In this document: in pieces, positions 23,345 to 35,679 of the stretch
Layout of the letters: every line of letters begins with the position of its first letter
Numbering within the stretch: position 1 is the first letter of the stretch
Source of the DNA: Muricea muricata
Lineage: Eukaryota; Cnidaria; Anthozoa; Malacalcyonacea; Plexauridae
DNA length: 64,000 bases
NCBI GenBank assembly: GCA_963855995.1
Contig: OY979721.1
Span: 930,001 to 994,000 of the forward strand
Direction of reading: 5' to 3'
Notes under the pieces: model-generated
The model's input: only the letters and a program-made list of their open reading frames with translations
Told to the model about the DNA's origin: nothing
Database searches by the model: none
Translations under genes and position numbers: made by a program

Positions 23345-23997
23345 TACACGTCGACATTTGCGATTCAGTTCAGTTCTCTGTATATATAAACCTAAACTCA
23401 TATTAGTAGCTCGTCCTAGGTAAAGAAACAGGATTCCGGGCGTTTTCCAAATGTAGTTTTTTATCCGATGTTCGCACAACCGCTCTATGCCTAATTTGTA
23501 TGTCTTGCAGTCACAGGGCGTCATTACGAGAGGTAGATAGCGCTATCCAACCGATATAAAATTTTTTCAACTGCCGCACAAAGGCATAAAAAGAAATAAC
23601 ACCAGGGATATTGAAATGGCAAGAGATAAAAAGTGACTTTAACTCAAAAATGCTGGACTTTAAGTTGGTTTTTACCAGATACTGAGTATATGTTTAGATT
23701 TAGAAAGTTTAAAAAAACACTACTCGTTGGACAGCGCTATTCAAGACGGCGTGTGAAGACGGTATATGAAAGTATTTACATGAAATGTACCCATTTGAAC
23801 GACAACAACAAACGTAAGATGCAACACTAATTGTTTCAGACTATCGTTCTTTAATTTTGATTTGATAATTAACAGGTTTTACCTAATCAAATGCAATAAT
23901 AAACACCTTGACAAGATGTGTCAACATTCGCATTACGTATTCATTAAATAAATTTCACATTGTTTTAAATTAATCCAAGTTTTTCTCCTCTAACTTT
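23345..23997. other. Intergenic with an ATAGCGCTAT-family MITE (about 23536-23745)
   Basis: The element is bounded by GATAGCGCTATCCAAC and its near-complement TTGGACAGCGCTATTC. A diverged second copy is at about 56238-56449. No coding sequence is supported; an ORF at 23633-23830 falls within the element. Confidence 0.6.
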
Positions 23998-24969
23998 TTA
24001 ATTATCTTCCGAGATCCATTCGTGCAACTGTGGGATTTCATAATTTCTCTTCTGCACGTCACTGAGCTTAGGAGAAAATCTCCTAAAATTTGGCTGCCTT
24101 TCCCAGAATTTTGAAACACTACGCGAGAAAACAAAAAAAAATAAAGGTTTATCTTCCCATACACTGCATAGTTACTAGATATTCTCTAAAGAAATGTAAA
24201 ATAAATGTAAAATCATAAAAAACCCCATTAAAAATGCAAATAAGATGAATGTCAAGGCCCGTTCACGCGGGCAATTTAGCTGGAATTTTACTCGCAATTC
24301 CCTCCTGTTGGAGGATGTGAAAGAGTGGATTAATTAATCAGGTTGTCACGAAATACCATAAACTTGAACATTTGTAATTCATCGACTTTTTTACATCTCT
24401 CAAAAGGAGAAAATCGCGCCGTAAATCGTAATAAAAATCGCTTGTGTAAATAAGCCTTTACTTTCCTGAAATTCAAACGACGTCGAGATTAAGTTGTCAA
24501 TCTCATCAACCATAACTCAATCGACGTCGTGAAATGGACGTAAATGGACGTTATGTCGAAGTTTGTTTTCCAATCTTGGATGCCATTTCCATTTTCCGGC
24601 CTAAATATCATTGTCCCAAGAAAATTCTGGTGTACCAGTGGCTGTCATGTCAAAACCTTTACCCCATATTTGTTTTTTTTTTGTTGTCGATGAATCCCCT
24701 TCCAATGCATGGAATCCCATTTAACCCCTTCAAGACCCGTCTTGCAAAACATAACGTTATGACAACCTATAAAAGTATTCTCAAAAAATTTGAACGTTGA
24801 AACAACGTGTAGTTGTTCCCGATATTTACACCACTTACATTTTAGCTCGCTTATTTGGCGCCTTGTGGTACAAATTCCCCATTCCTCCAGCTACGAAACA
24901 TTCCACTCGAATCAACATCATCATAAATAACAACGTGGCGAAGAGAATCGTCGTGAAATTCTTGTCCAT
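23998..24969 (-). CDS. Small secreted peptide / prohormone-like protein (2 exons, 83 aa), unrecognised
   Basis: Exon 1 is 24839-24969 (ATG in AAAATGG, donor AAAAT|GTAAGT, phase 2). Exon 2 is 23998-24118 (acceptor GCGTAG, stop TAA). Visible features: an N-terminal signal peptide (residues 1 to about 24, very hydrophobic, ending VEC), then a basic mature part with dibasic sites KR at 40-41, RR at 56-57 and KR at 67-68. Only one cysteine, at the signal peptide end. The piece after the last KR (about residues 69-83) is acidic and contains NYEIPQLHEW. No Gly-Lys/Arg amidation site is present. A TATA box lies 102 bp upstream of the ATG. The layout suggests a neuropeptide or other processed secreted peptide. 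I recognise no family. The main doubt is that it rests on one splice join. Confidence 0.6.
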
Positions 24970-25070
24970 TTTTATCGGGGTTTTTTATCAGGCTAAAATA
25001 TTTTTCACAGCAACTCTCTCTCTCTCTCGCTTCGTCTGCAGGTCTGAGAGAATCCACATCAAATCTGCTC

Positions 25071-25077
25071 TTATATA
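25071..25077 (-). promoter_or_regulatory. TATA box of the small secreted-peptide gene
   Basis: TATATAA on the minus strand (TATATAAGAGCAG context), 102 bp upstream of the proposed ATG at 24969. This is a plausible core promoter giving a leader of about 70-75 nt. Confidence 0.5.
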
Positions 25078-25084
25078 ACAGCAA

Positions 25085-27364
25085 TTGTCCAATATCCAGG
25101 TTAGGTGTTTATAGCAGAACGGTGTTGTACAAATTGCACTTTTTCGTATTTTGCCAGCTTTCATCAGATTCAATCCCACATAAGTGTATTGCAATCAAGG
25201 CAGTTCAAATTTACACCAATCTGTTATAATTAATACTCGATTCGTTCATCTTTTCGTTCATCTTATGCTGTTTTCATAATTACATTGCCTTTTGTTTGAC
25301 AGGGATTTCTCATTTCAGCAGGTGAACTATGTGCTTTGATTTTAAATTGGACGAAATTTCTTTCAATTTTTTGATAATTGAAAAGTTGGCGTTCGTTAGT
25401 AAAGTACAAACTTTACATCAAAAGTGGAGGACAGACTGAAAAACCATTAATAATCCAACAAGCAGTGGTAAATAATCGCTAGATACTATGCTTTAAACTA
25501 AGGTTTCTGCGCAAGTATACTACATGACTAACAAATCACTTTATTTCTTAACCAAAATAAAAGATGTTTCGACCTACAACTCATTGACGCATTTATAGAC
25601 TCATTTAAAAACAAAAAACTCTCGATTGTAAGATAATACAAGTTTTCTAGTACAATACAACTATTGCTTTTCCCAATTCTATTGTTATGGTAACTCCTTT
25701 CTAAAGAGAGGGAAATTAAAGAACCGTTCATTCAAAAACAAGTGGAATTGATGTAAAAAGTGGGTGTCTTTTTCAGGAATTGGAATTAAAACTGTTTTTA
25801 TAAAGAAAAGTTTATTTGTTTAGATTTTGTGCGTTCTGTTGTAAACAAAGCAATGTTAATTTAATAACACAGGTAGGGGAAAAGCATGGAGCTGTTCTTA
25901 TTTTTGAGGGCTTAACAGCGAGATTTGGGGAGGCATGAATCTATTAGAAAATGATTGTTTTGCCGTTGTCTGTTGAGAAATATTTTACGTATGTAGAATC
26001 TGATTTATTTGTAGCATAAAGAAAGAAATAGAAGAGAATGCCTAGTATAAGAATATTTATGCTAAGCCGGTTTTGTAGCTGCATCTTCTTTAAATAAAGT
26101 TTATTATTATTATCATTATATATCATTATTATTATAGCTACACAGTATGACGTCATACCGTGATTACAACAAAAAAGTGGCCCACGAGCCACGGAGGAGT
26201 AAGTCACTGATGTTCTTACCACATTATGACGTTTATCTTGTATCTATAAATGAGCAGAAAACGGCCAAATGCTATCTTTTGCTTTATATAATAAAAGGTC
26301 GAAAATTGGCCAAGCTGAGTTTTGATGTAGTCCGGCAACAACATTTCGCGCGTCATTTGACGTGATTCTAATCTACCAAGGAGCGGCATTAGGCAGCATC
26401 CAATTGGCTACTGAAAATTCTGAAATGGCTTGTCATTGAAATGGCGTCAGCCGTGCGTCCCTCTATGCACTAATAGATAACAGTTCTCAAACAATGAAAC
26501 GCCAAAGTGAACATTGACGGCCGATAAGCCAAATAAGAGCATTGGTGATAACGTTTAACAATTCCAATAACTTAGTTGGATTTTATTTTCATACATACAA
26601 AATTACTCTAGCTCCCAAGAATAACAATCCCAATAATTTGACACAATATGAATGGATACAATGCAATCTTATTGGGCGACAACGTGCGCATTGGGTGATT
26701 CTGATTATGATATAGTGCCGTTTTACACTACCGCGAATCCGCTGAAAATGAGCCTGCGACACTGCATCTTAACATTTATACCCTATTGCTTTCTCTTTTG
26801 TTAATATGAGCCGAAGCAATGGTCTCCAAGCAGTTACTTACAGTTCGCAGCTCGGACAATAATCGTTTCTCAAAAATTAAAACCTTTCCCAAGTGCTCGA
26901 CACGTAGCTTAGAATGTATTATATGCTTTTAATATTAAACGTATAATATTGTATGCAAATTAAGTATATAATGCTCATAATATCAAACGTATGTTAATAT
27001 TGTATGCAAATTTCAGCTGGGGAACAGGTGCAATTTGGAAAAAATACAATTATTATTATCAACAACATTTGCAATATCTATTTTAAAACTTTGACTTTTT
27101 GTTGATATAGTGTCCATTTCTGGTCTTTCAGGCCAGGCTACCAATACAGAAATTCAAGAGGAGTTTAATATCTACCCCTTTGTACTTCAAAACGGTTTTT
27201 GTAATAATAAAAGTAACGAAATAGGACATGTATTTATAAATAATTAAGGGTCAGTGCCGTAATTTCGAAGTGCACAATTCGCATAAACTATATTGCCCCT
27301 CGCTGCTCTAATGTACCGCGAAGATATACTCAAACACAAAACGGTCTAAATTTTCGGCCGTATA
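25085..27364. other. Intergenic, upstream of the glutamate receptor gene
   Basis: No gene is supported. A palindromic CRE-like TGACGTCA lies at 26148-26155. At about 26921-27015 a ~50 bp AT-rich segment is tandemly duplicated, and each copy carries the octamer ATGCAAAT (26953-26960 and 27004-27011), about 355-410 bp before the GluN1 ATG. The frame at 26147-26365 has no domain features. Confidence 0.5.
26953..27011 (+). promoter_or_regulatory. Duplicated POU-type octamers ATGCAAAT upstream of the GluN1 gene
   Basis: Two exact ATGCAAAT octamers 51 bp apart lie in a tandemly duplicated AT-rich segment. POU-class factors bind this word in animals, including neural POU proteins. The regulatory role here is an inference. 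Confidence 0.35.
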
Positions 27365-30300
27365 ATGAAGACCCCTCAACATATTTCAGCACGACGGTTA
27401 TTCTTGTTGATGTTCTCAGCAATTTTGTGTTGTCTGTCAACGAAGACCGAAGGAAACAACGTCATTAAACTCGGAGCAATGTTTTCGTCGGCCAATTTGA
27501 CAACGTCATTCGAAAACCTCTTGCAGACTATCAACGAAAACCTCAATTCTGGCAACGCCTCCCTGCAGTTCAATTCTGTAACAGATCTTATAAACGGCAA
27601 CCCTATCCAAGCCGCTTTGGACGTCTGTGAAAAACTCTTAAGCGAGCAGGTTCTTGCAGTGTTTGTGAGCGAAGATAATTTAACGAGTGATGCCGTCTTA
27701 GGCATTTCTTATACCTGTGGGTTTTTTGAGGTCCCGGTGCTTGGAATTGCGGTAAGAGAAGCAACCTTTTCCGACAAGGTAAGCAGAATCTCCAGGAAAA
27801 ACTTGATCCATAGCTTTCCTTCTCAAGTTGATGTGAATGGATGAGATGTAAAAATATTTCAATTATCTATTCCGAACTTTTATAATTTAATTCATCTGTA
27901 GTACAAAACTGCAATGGTTTAATAGAAAAAAATTTAAGAGGCAAATCACCTCTAGGAGTTGTGATCTATTTCTATCTTACATATGAAACGAAACAAATGT
28001 TTCAAATGGAGAAAATTCAACTTTACACTTTAAAGCGAGTATATATACTGAGGTGTAAAATACGCATACAAAGAGAGCTGCATGCCCATAGAATAAAACG
28101 AACGTAATCTTCGTTCATTTACGTGCAAACCAACGTGACTAATATTAAAACAAATTTTTGCGAAGTCCAAGGCTTGAAAGCGACTTAATTGTTTCCATTG
28201 CAGAGCATCCATCCTACATTCCTGCGAACAGCCTCCCCATTTTATGATCAGGCGAGAGTCTGGGTGGAAATTTTAAAGCATTTTAAATGGAACAAAGTGT
28301 TAACGGTCACAAGCAACGAATACGAAAGCAAAACATTCCTTGCAAAATTCCTCGCTTTAATTGATGATACTGATATCAAAGTAAGCTGAATTTAACATCA
28401 GTGAATAGAACTGTGTGTTGTTGTCTGGGTTGGGTTAAATATTAGCCTGCTTTATATTTGACTACCACTATACCTTTTCCTGGATTACAAACAACCTTAT
28501 TGGTTGATCGCAAGGATGCAACACATCCGATTGGCCAAAAGATAAACCGAGGTATTAGTGGTAGTCAAGTCTAGTCAAGTCTGAACCTCGTTATTCCCCG
28601 ACCAAAGACCTTCATTTTTTCATGTGCTGCATCACATTATGACTCAAAATTCCAAACCGTTTCCTATAGGTGGAAAAATCCGTTGAAATACTGCCCGGAG
28701 AACTTAACGTGACTACTGAATTGAAAACTTTAACAAAAACCATTTCAAGGGTTATATTATTCTTTGTAAGGTAAGTAAATTTCAACGTTTAAGCAGTGAA
28801 ACTGTTCCCTCGATACACTTTTTAGTTTTCTGAAGTGACCTAGTGGGCAAAATTACACCTTTAGAACGTTAAATCACGTTAGAAAAGATTGAAAATACAA
28901 TACGATTGAGATTACATTGTCAATAACACTCAATCATATTTTAACAACGTCCTGTGCTCACTGAAAAAGTACGGAAACTGATTCAAAAAACATGTTTTCT
29001 TAGTCGTGCAGAAGCAAAGGTAATCTACCGTGATTCATCAAAGCTGTCGTTAAACGAGAAAGGTTATGTATGGTTACTTCCTGAAGAAGCATTGAGTACA
29101 GACGACAAAAACTTGCTTGCTCCTACAGGTGAGCAATATCTTATTTACAAGTCAGTTCATTTCTGGACTTTCGTAGATGAAAAACAAAATTGGTACTCAT
29201 GATTTTAGGATCAATAAGCGTTCAATTGATTCAAGGATCCGATGAGAAATCCCACCTTTACGATGCTCTTAGTATTGTAACCAAGGCGGCACAATCACTG
29301 ATTGCAGATAAAGATTTACAGGACATGAAATTCCTAGAAAATGGTTGTCACAGTTCCACTCCTTGGTCTGCTGGGAGGACTGTCTACGAGTAAGTATGAA
29401 AATCTACGTAGATATTTTTTGTATGGATTATTTCAGGTAACTCCATTACTCACTCTTGTGAGCCGATTATCCTGACAGGCTATGGTCCAATTGATAGGGG
29501 ATCCGAAGTAGCTAGAGTTTTAGCGTCCATATCAGAGAGGGCTTGAAGATTACTGATATCCATTACACGGCAGCCTTCTCTCCCCGATTATTTCAAGATC
29601 TTAAGTAAATGTGGACCATGATTTGGTCTCCCCGATTGAAAGCCAAGCATAGCGAGCTCACAAGTTGATAAAATGGACTTATGCTTTCTCGTTACTTTTG
29701 CTCGCGGATTCTTGCCAGGTGTGGTAAGGTTACACAGCGATCGAGAGTCTAGCCGTTAATATCATGAATTACGTTATGTTCCCAGGAAACTGTTAAACAC
29801 ATCAATAATGAACGGACTCACGGGAAAGCTGGAGTTTAATGATTTTGGAGAAAGGAAACACAACCGATATAAGATTATTAATGTTCAGAAATCTGGTGTG
29901 AAGGAAGTTGGAACATATGAAGATGGTGAAATGAAGATCAATGGTAAAATTATCTGGCCAGGAGAGACAACGCAGATACCGAACGGAACATTCTTATCTA
30001 AACATTTAAGGGTAGGCATTCATGACGTTGACTGGAAATAAAAAAATGTGGGTATGTTACAATGATGGGTATGTTATGAACGGGCTTTGCTAATCATCCT
30101 TACTTGCAGCTGAGAGCTGAGCTAAATTATTATAAGTAATAACATGGCCTTGAGGTTGATTAGTGATTAAATGTACCCGAGGCTTGAGGGACATTTAATC
30201 ACTAATCAACCGCAAAGCCATGTTATTACTTTGTAATATTATTGTCACCGAGACAATAGGAACGCTTTTAGGGGATTTAACTATAGCTAAAATGAAATAA

Positions 30301-33300
30301 TAGTTGGTTTTATGTCTTTGTTTAAGTGCTATTCTATTGAAACGTTTTAGAGTAGTTGAGAGGAAATATGTAAATGTATGTGCATATAAGCTGGTCTATA
30401 GTTACGTGTTTGGCAGTGAAATTTGAGTAATAAGACGAAGTATACGAAGATAGGTACGATTAGCTAGTAATCGTACCTAATGCATAAATATTAGGTACGA
30501 TTAGCTGGTAATCCTACCTAATGCATAAATATTAGGTACGATTAGTTACTAATCCTACCTAATCATAATGTATATGCATTGGGTTATTTAGTTGTTAATC
30601 GTCACTAGTAAAACAAAGGATTTCGAGGTGACTATATTAATGAATTAATGATACAGTCAAAGGCTTTCTAAGAGCGCCTCTGACAGCCAACTTATGACTC
30701 ATGTCTGATCACAGAGCACAGCTACGATGTCAGCATCAGTTAGAGTCATCTCACGCAACTCTTTCAACATTTCCTCTGAAAAAATCGGGACACGTTATAT
30801 ACGCAGCCTAGAACGCAAGTTGCAACAAGACTGTTGACATCTTGATAACAGTCTTGATAACAGTCTTGCAATCTACAAGCCGATATCAGGATACGTTCTC
30901 ATGGCTTGCGACAGCTTGTTGACGACAAATCTGTTGCAAGTTGTTAAAAAACTTGTTGCAAGTTAATGGTCAAAACAAATGTTACCCACAGGCTTGTTGC
31001 AAGTTGTTGCAAGTCCGTTAATGATAAGTTGCAACTTGATGAAAGTGATACGTTTGTTGCAACTTATTGACAAGTTGCAAGAAGCTAGTAAAATTGACAA
31101 CTTGCAACAAGGCTGTTGCGGCTTTGATTGCGTTCAGCTCTGTGATTCTGAGAATTGTTTTCTTTTCAGGTTGTGACAATCAAACAACGTCCCTTTGTAT
31201 ACGTTGAAGATCGGCCGCCAGGATCGGGTAATTGTTCGGATCTGAACAAGGAGGGCAAGCATTATATTGAGTGTACCGGGCAAGTGCTTGATTCACATGA
31301 AGAGCAGAGCAAGGAACATGGACTCCATTGCTGTACTGGTATATATACTGTGTTATGTCCTCTCTGAGAGGTTTAGTGTGTTATGTCCCATCTCAGAAAA
31401 TCTTTAGATCTCTGGGATGGTAGTTTAAGCTAGATTACGTTGTCAACCTGAACAATTACACTTTCACGAGTCAAGATTAAAGTACGGTTGGTGAAACTGA
31501 CAATACGATCCAAACGTTTTTTAACATTGGGAAAGTAACGTCAACGTTGATTCAATCAGCATTTCAATTGTTTTAAAGCTTGATTCAATATCTAAAGGTG
31601 ATGTAAGACGTTGGTTCAACGTATAACCACAAGTAACTCTGCCCGCTGGGTTCCAGCTGAAGTAACCAGGGAATATGGTCAAGTGTGTTAGGACTAATGA
31701 CCAAGAATATCTTTCTTCCAGGTTTTTGTATTGACTTGTTGCGATTTCTTGCTGAGAAAACAAACTTTACGTTTGATGTGCACCTGTCACACGACGGACG
31801 CTTTGGAGCTTTTGTTAAAGTAAGTTTCGTTAGTGTCATTACAAGTACTTTGTGAGTACACAAATCAAGAACTTAAGTGGCATCAGATTCTTTAGGATTC
31901 TTTAAATGCCTCGTTGTTTTTATTGCATTTGATCAGGAACCAGGAAGCGATGACAGAAGATGGAACGGAATGGTGGGAGAAATACTGGAGGATAAAGCAG
32001 ACATGATTGTTGCGTCTTTAACTATCAACAATGAGAGGGCGAAAGTCATCGACTTCTCGAAACCTTTTAAATATCAAGGAATCACAATTCTAGTGAAGAA
32101 AGTAAGGAAGACTGAATTAAATACCAGTTTATACATACTCTCTCTCGTCAATTCTTACCAACTCTCATACAACTCTTGTTCTCGTTTGACCAGGACATGA
32201 GAGCTGGAAAATGTCTTACACAAACTCTCGCTTGTCAACTCTAATCAACTCTCATGCAACTCTTGTTCTCGTTTGACCGGGACAAGAGAGCTGGAAAACG
32301 TCTTACACAAACTCTCGCTCGTCATCTCTCATGCAACTTTTGTTCTCACTTTACAAGAACACGCAATTCTTGATCCTGTTTGATCAGGTCATGAGAGTTG
32401 AAAATACTTTCATACAAACTTTTGTTTTTATCGTTTTCACCCACGTTTAACCATAGCTACCTCATCATGGTAACCTTATAATTTTTGTCAGATGACGCAA
32501 AGCACGGCTACATCCTTTAACTGAGCATTTTGAAACCATTAATGGAAGTGCATAGGGGGATTAACATATCATTTACCGCATGCATTTCTTCTCTATTTCA
32601 TAGAGCGAGAGTTCTAGTAGTTTGAGTTCGTTTCTGCGACCGTTCCAAATCGAATTGTGGCTCTTGGTGTTATTGTCTGTTCACGTGGTTGCTGTGATAT
32701 TGTATCTCTTGGACAGATTTAGTCCGTTCGGAAGATTCCAGCTTGCGAAGTGCGACAAAGACGAGACGCCGCTCAATTTGTCCAGCGCCATGTGGTTCTC
32801 ATGGGGAGTTTTGTTGAACAGTGGAATCGGAGAAGGTGAGCTTGACAAGGCACCCAGGGTCCAGTGGAGAATATTCAGACACGTACCAAGAGCGATAACT
32901 GGGCTGTGCGGGGGGGGGGGTAACTTTTACAGAAACAGAAGCTTAATCATAGACAAACATCGTTTTCTATCAATGTTTCTCGTGTTTGCCAGTGTGTGGA
33001 AACTGGGAAACATTTTTGTGAGAAACATTAATTCATTCGCACGCGTCTTGAAATTGCTTGAACCTGCCTAAGCGAAAAGACGATGTTCTTTCTAGTTTGT
33101 GCTACCAAAATGATTTGATGGCAACATTTTTGCCTCTTTAAAAGCAAATGTTGCTTTCGACAATATGATATTTTTCTGAGGCGGGCAAAAATGGAAACAT
33201 AATGTTTCCCCAACAATGTTTCTTGATGTACACGGGAGTTTAGTATCATGTAAAGCTCGTTTCTTACTGTGGTGTCAATGAAGCAACAGAGATACTGTCA

Positions 33301-35679
33301 CTTACATGCATGTTTGTATGCACAGGTACTCCAAGAAGTTTCAGCGCTAGACTACTTGGTATGGTGTGGGCTGGATTCGCAATGATTATTGTGGCAAGTT
33401 ACACAGCGAACCTTGCAGCGTTTTTGGTTCTGGATCGACCCAAGGCGGTTGTCACTGGTATTGATGATCCAAACGTACGTAAATAGACTATGGTGCAAGC
33501 ATTTAGATATTAGAGTCATGGTGTGGTATGGTGTACAATGCTGCGCTTTTGTACGGTCTGTTATGGTATTGTGTGTCATGGTACGGTGTGGTATGGTGTA
33601 CTGTGATATGGGGTTGTATGGTACGGTGAGCTTTTGTGCTATGGTATGGTATAGTATGGTATGGAATGCATGACATGGTACCGTATAGTATGGTATAATT
33701 TGGTATGGTACAAAGTACAGCATCATATCGTATAGAATGGCATGATATAGTTCGTGGTATATAGCATAACGACACATCTTTATACCATGCTATATTAGAC
33801 AGCATGGTTTAATACAATGTACAGTTGATATAGTTTAGCGTAGTATGGTATATAGTGTGGCGAAATCTTCATACCATTTAGGAGTTGGTAATAAAGTACC
33901 AGTAATACCAAATTTGTCACATTTTAGCTACGGAATCCTACGAGCAATTTCAAATACGCGACTGTTGCCAACAGCAGTGTAGATGACTACTTCAAACGTC
34001 AGGTAGAACTCTCTACCATGTACACTTTTATGGATTCTTATAACGTCGACTCCGCAGAGAAAGGAATAGAAGCAGTGCGAAATGGGTGAGTTGCTAAGGA
34101 GGATGTTGCATCACTAGAGTTGCTAGCTAATAAAATATCACCGTCTACTAAAAGGAGACACCATATTACATCAAACCACATCACACCATACAACACCACA
34201 CACACTATACAACACCACATCACATCACAACAGACCACATCACACCACACCACACCACACCACACAACACCACACCACACCACACAACACCACATCACAT
34301 CACATCACACCATACAACACCACGTCACATCACCACACCACACCACACCACACCACACCACATCACATCACCACACCACACCACACCACATCAAATCACA
34401 CCACACCACACCACACCACACCACACCACACCACACCACACCACACCACACCACACCACACCACACCACACCACACCACACCACACCACACCACACCACA
34501 CCACACCACACCACACCACACCATACAACACCACATCACATCACATCACAACACAACACACCACATCACATCACCACACCACATCACATCACACCACACC
34601 ACACCACACCACACCACACCACACCATACAACACCACATCACATCACATCACAACACAACACACCACATCACATCACACCATACAACACCACATCACATC
34701 ACAACACACCACATAACACCACACACAATACCGCATTAGCTTTACAACTTATACATTTTTATGTATTTCCAGGGACCTGAAAGCATTTATTTGGGACTCT
34801 CCAGTACTTTACCACGAATCTTCCAAAGACTGCTCCTTGACCACGGCTGGTGAATTGTTTGGTCGCTCTGCCTATGGCATCGGATTACCAAAAGATTCTC
34901 CTTGGACCTATAATATATCACTGGCTATCTTGAATTTTCATGAAAATGGAAAAATGGAAGCGCTGGAAACATCCTGGATTGATATCGGGAACTGCCCAGA
35001 GAGTAGTACAGCCCCCGCCACCCTCGGTTTGAGTCACATGCTAGGTGAGAAATTGCTTCACAGTCCGAGACTTGATGCAAGTTGTCGATTTTAATGCCTT
35101 GATGCAGCTGCCGATTTTTCTAACTCGATCGAAGTTGTAGATTTTACCAGCTTGATTCAAGTTGTTCATTTTACCAGCTTGATGCAAGTCTGTTGCCAGG
35201 TGGTATCGAACCTGTGGACTTCATCAAATTACACCATCATCTGTTGAAAACATTTGTAGACCTGTTGCATCAAGCTTGTACGTGAATCCACCATTAACTT
35301 GCAGCAGTTATCATCGGCTTCACGAGAGCAAGGCGACAAGCATGTGGCAGACCTGCTGCACCTTGTGCATTTCTGGCTGTTTATATTTGATGTGAAACAC
35401 TTCCGTCCTTGCTTTTTAGGTGTATTTATAATGGTCCTGGCAGGAATCGGTGGTGGAATAATCATCATCGTTTTAGAGATAATCTACCACAAACAGCGTG
35501 GCTGGCGCGCCGACCAACGAGACCTTGCCAAGAAGACCGCTGATGTTTGGAAGAGTAACGTGCAGGTGACACGGAATCACGTGAAAGAAACGAACGGCGT
35601 GAATGGTAAAGAAAATGGTCACGTGACGCAGGAGGCTGCGAGAGCCAACCCCGTTTTTGTAACGGATGCACAACTATAA
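27365..35679 (+). CDS. GRIN1: NMDA-type ionotropic glutamate receptor, GluN1-like subunit (14 exons, 908 aa)
   Basis: Ligand-gated cation channel subunit of the plasma membrane; GluN1 is the glycine/D-serine-binding obligate subunit of NMDA receptors. Exons: 27365-27778, 28204-28380, 28670-28770, 29004-29128, 29209-29389, 29786-30011, 31170-31338, 31722-31819, 31937-32101, 32604-32835, 33326-33474, 33928-34085, 34773-35044, 35420-35679. All phases agree and give 908 aa (human about 938). Order: signal peptide (1 to about 30), amino-terminal domain, S1 (ASLTINNER, 523-531), TM1 (about 567-588), re-entrant pore loop with [13 protein letters not shown] (channel Asn 624), TM3 with SYTANLAAF (654-662), S2 with SSV (695-697) and IWDS (738-741), TM4 (about 823-844), 64-residue tail with a DVWK-N motif like the GluN1 C0 segment. 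Ligand residues Thr526, Arg531, Ser696, Trp739 and Asp740 are kept. The usual Pro before Leu-Thr is Ser524. No PDZ-type end. Confidence 0.96.
30135..30232. repeat. Small foldback element in GluN1 intron 6
   Basis: The arms TAATAACATGGC...GAGGTTGATTAGTGATTAAATGT and their complement face each other across a short loop. Non-coding MITE-like hairpin. Confidence 0.7.
30450..30562. repeat. 41-bp tandem repeat of palindromic units (x3) in GluN1 intron 6
   Basis: Three copies of a roughly 41-bp unit start near 30451, 30491 and 30532. Each contains TTAGGTACGATTAG followed by a near-complement CTAATCGTACCTAA (or CTAATCCTACC), so each unit can form its own hairpin. Spacers read TGCATAAATAT. Confidence 0.9.
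30815..31110. repeat. TTGCAAGTTG / CAACTTGCAA repeat in GluN1 intron 6
   Basis: Dense alternating words such as CTTGTTGCAAG and CTTGCAACAAG, ending about 60 bp before the exon-7 acceptor. Same word family as at 5985-6360 and elsewhere. Confidence 0.8.
32118..32445. repeat. ~100-bp satellite-like monomers (about x3) in GluN1 intron 9
   Basis: Each monomer contains CAACTCTTGTTCTCGTTTGACC, a GGACATGAGAG-type word and an ACAAACTCTCGCT-type word. The same monomer, in the opposite orientation, fills a TTLL12 intron at 51440-51760. Confidence 0.85.
33500..33870. repeat. Degenerate (TATGG)n repeat in GluN1 intron 11
   Basis: A pentanucleotide-rich tract (TATGG and variants such as TACGG and TGTGG) that starts about 30 bp after the exon-11 donor. 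Confidence 0.85.
34150..34735. repeat. (CACCA)n pentanucleotide microsatellite in GluN1 intron 12
   Basis: A tract of about 580 bp of CACAC, CACCA and CATCA pentamers, nearly pure from about 34398 to 34522. It occupies most of the 687-bp intron. The long His/Thr-rich open frame across it is an artefact. Confidence 0.95.

Noticed and set aside
24534..25078. Plus-strand frames of 88-93 codons opposite the small secreted-peptide gene
   Set aside because: The minus strand has a signal peptide, TATA box and phase-matched splice sites; the plus frames show none of these.
34120..34716. 198-codon His/Thr-rich open frame
   Set aside because: Translation of the CACCA/CACAC microsatellite inside GluN1 intron 12; flanking exons splice around it in phase.
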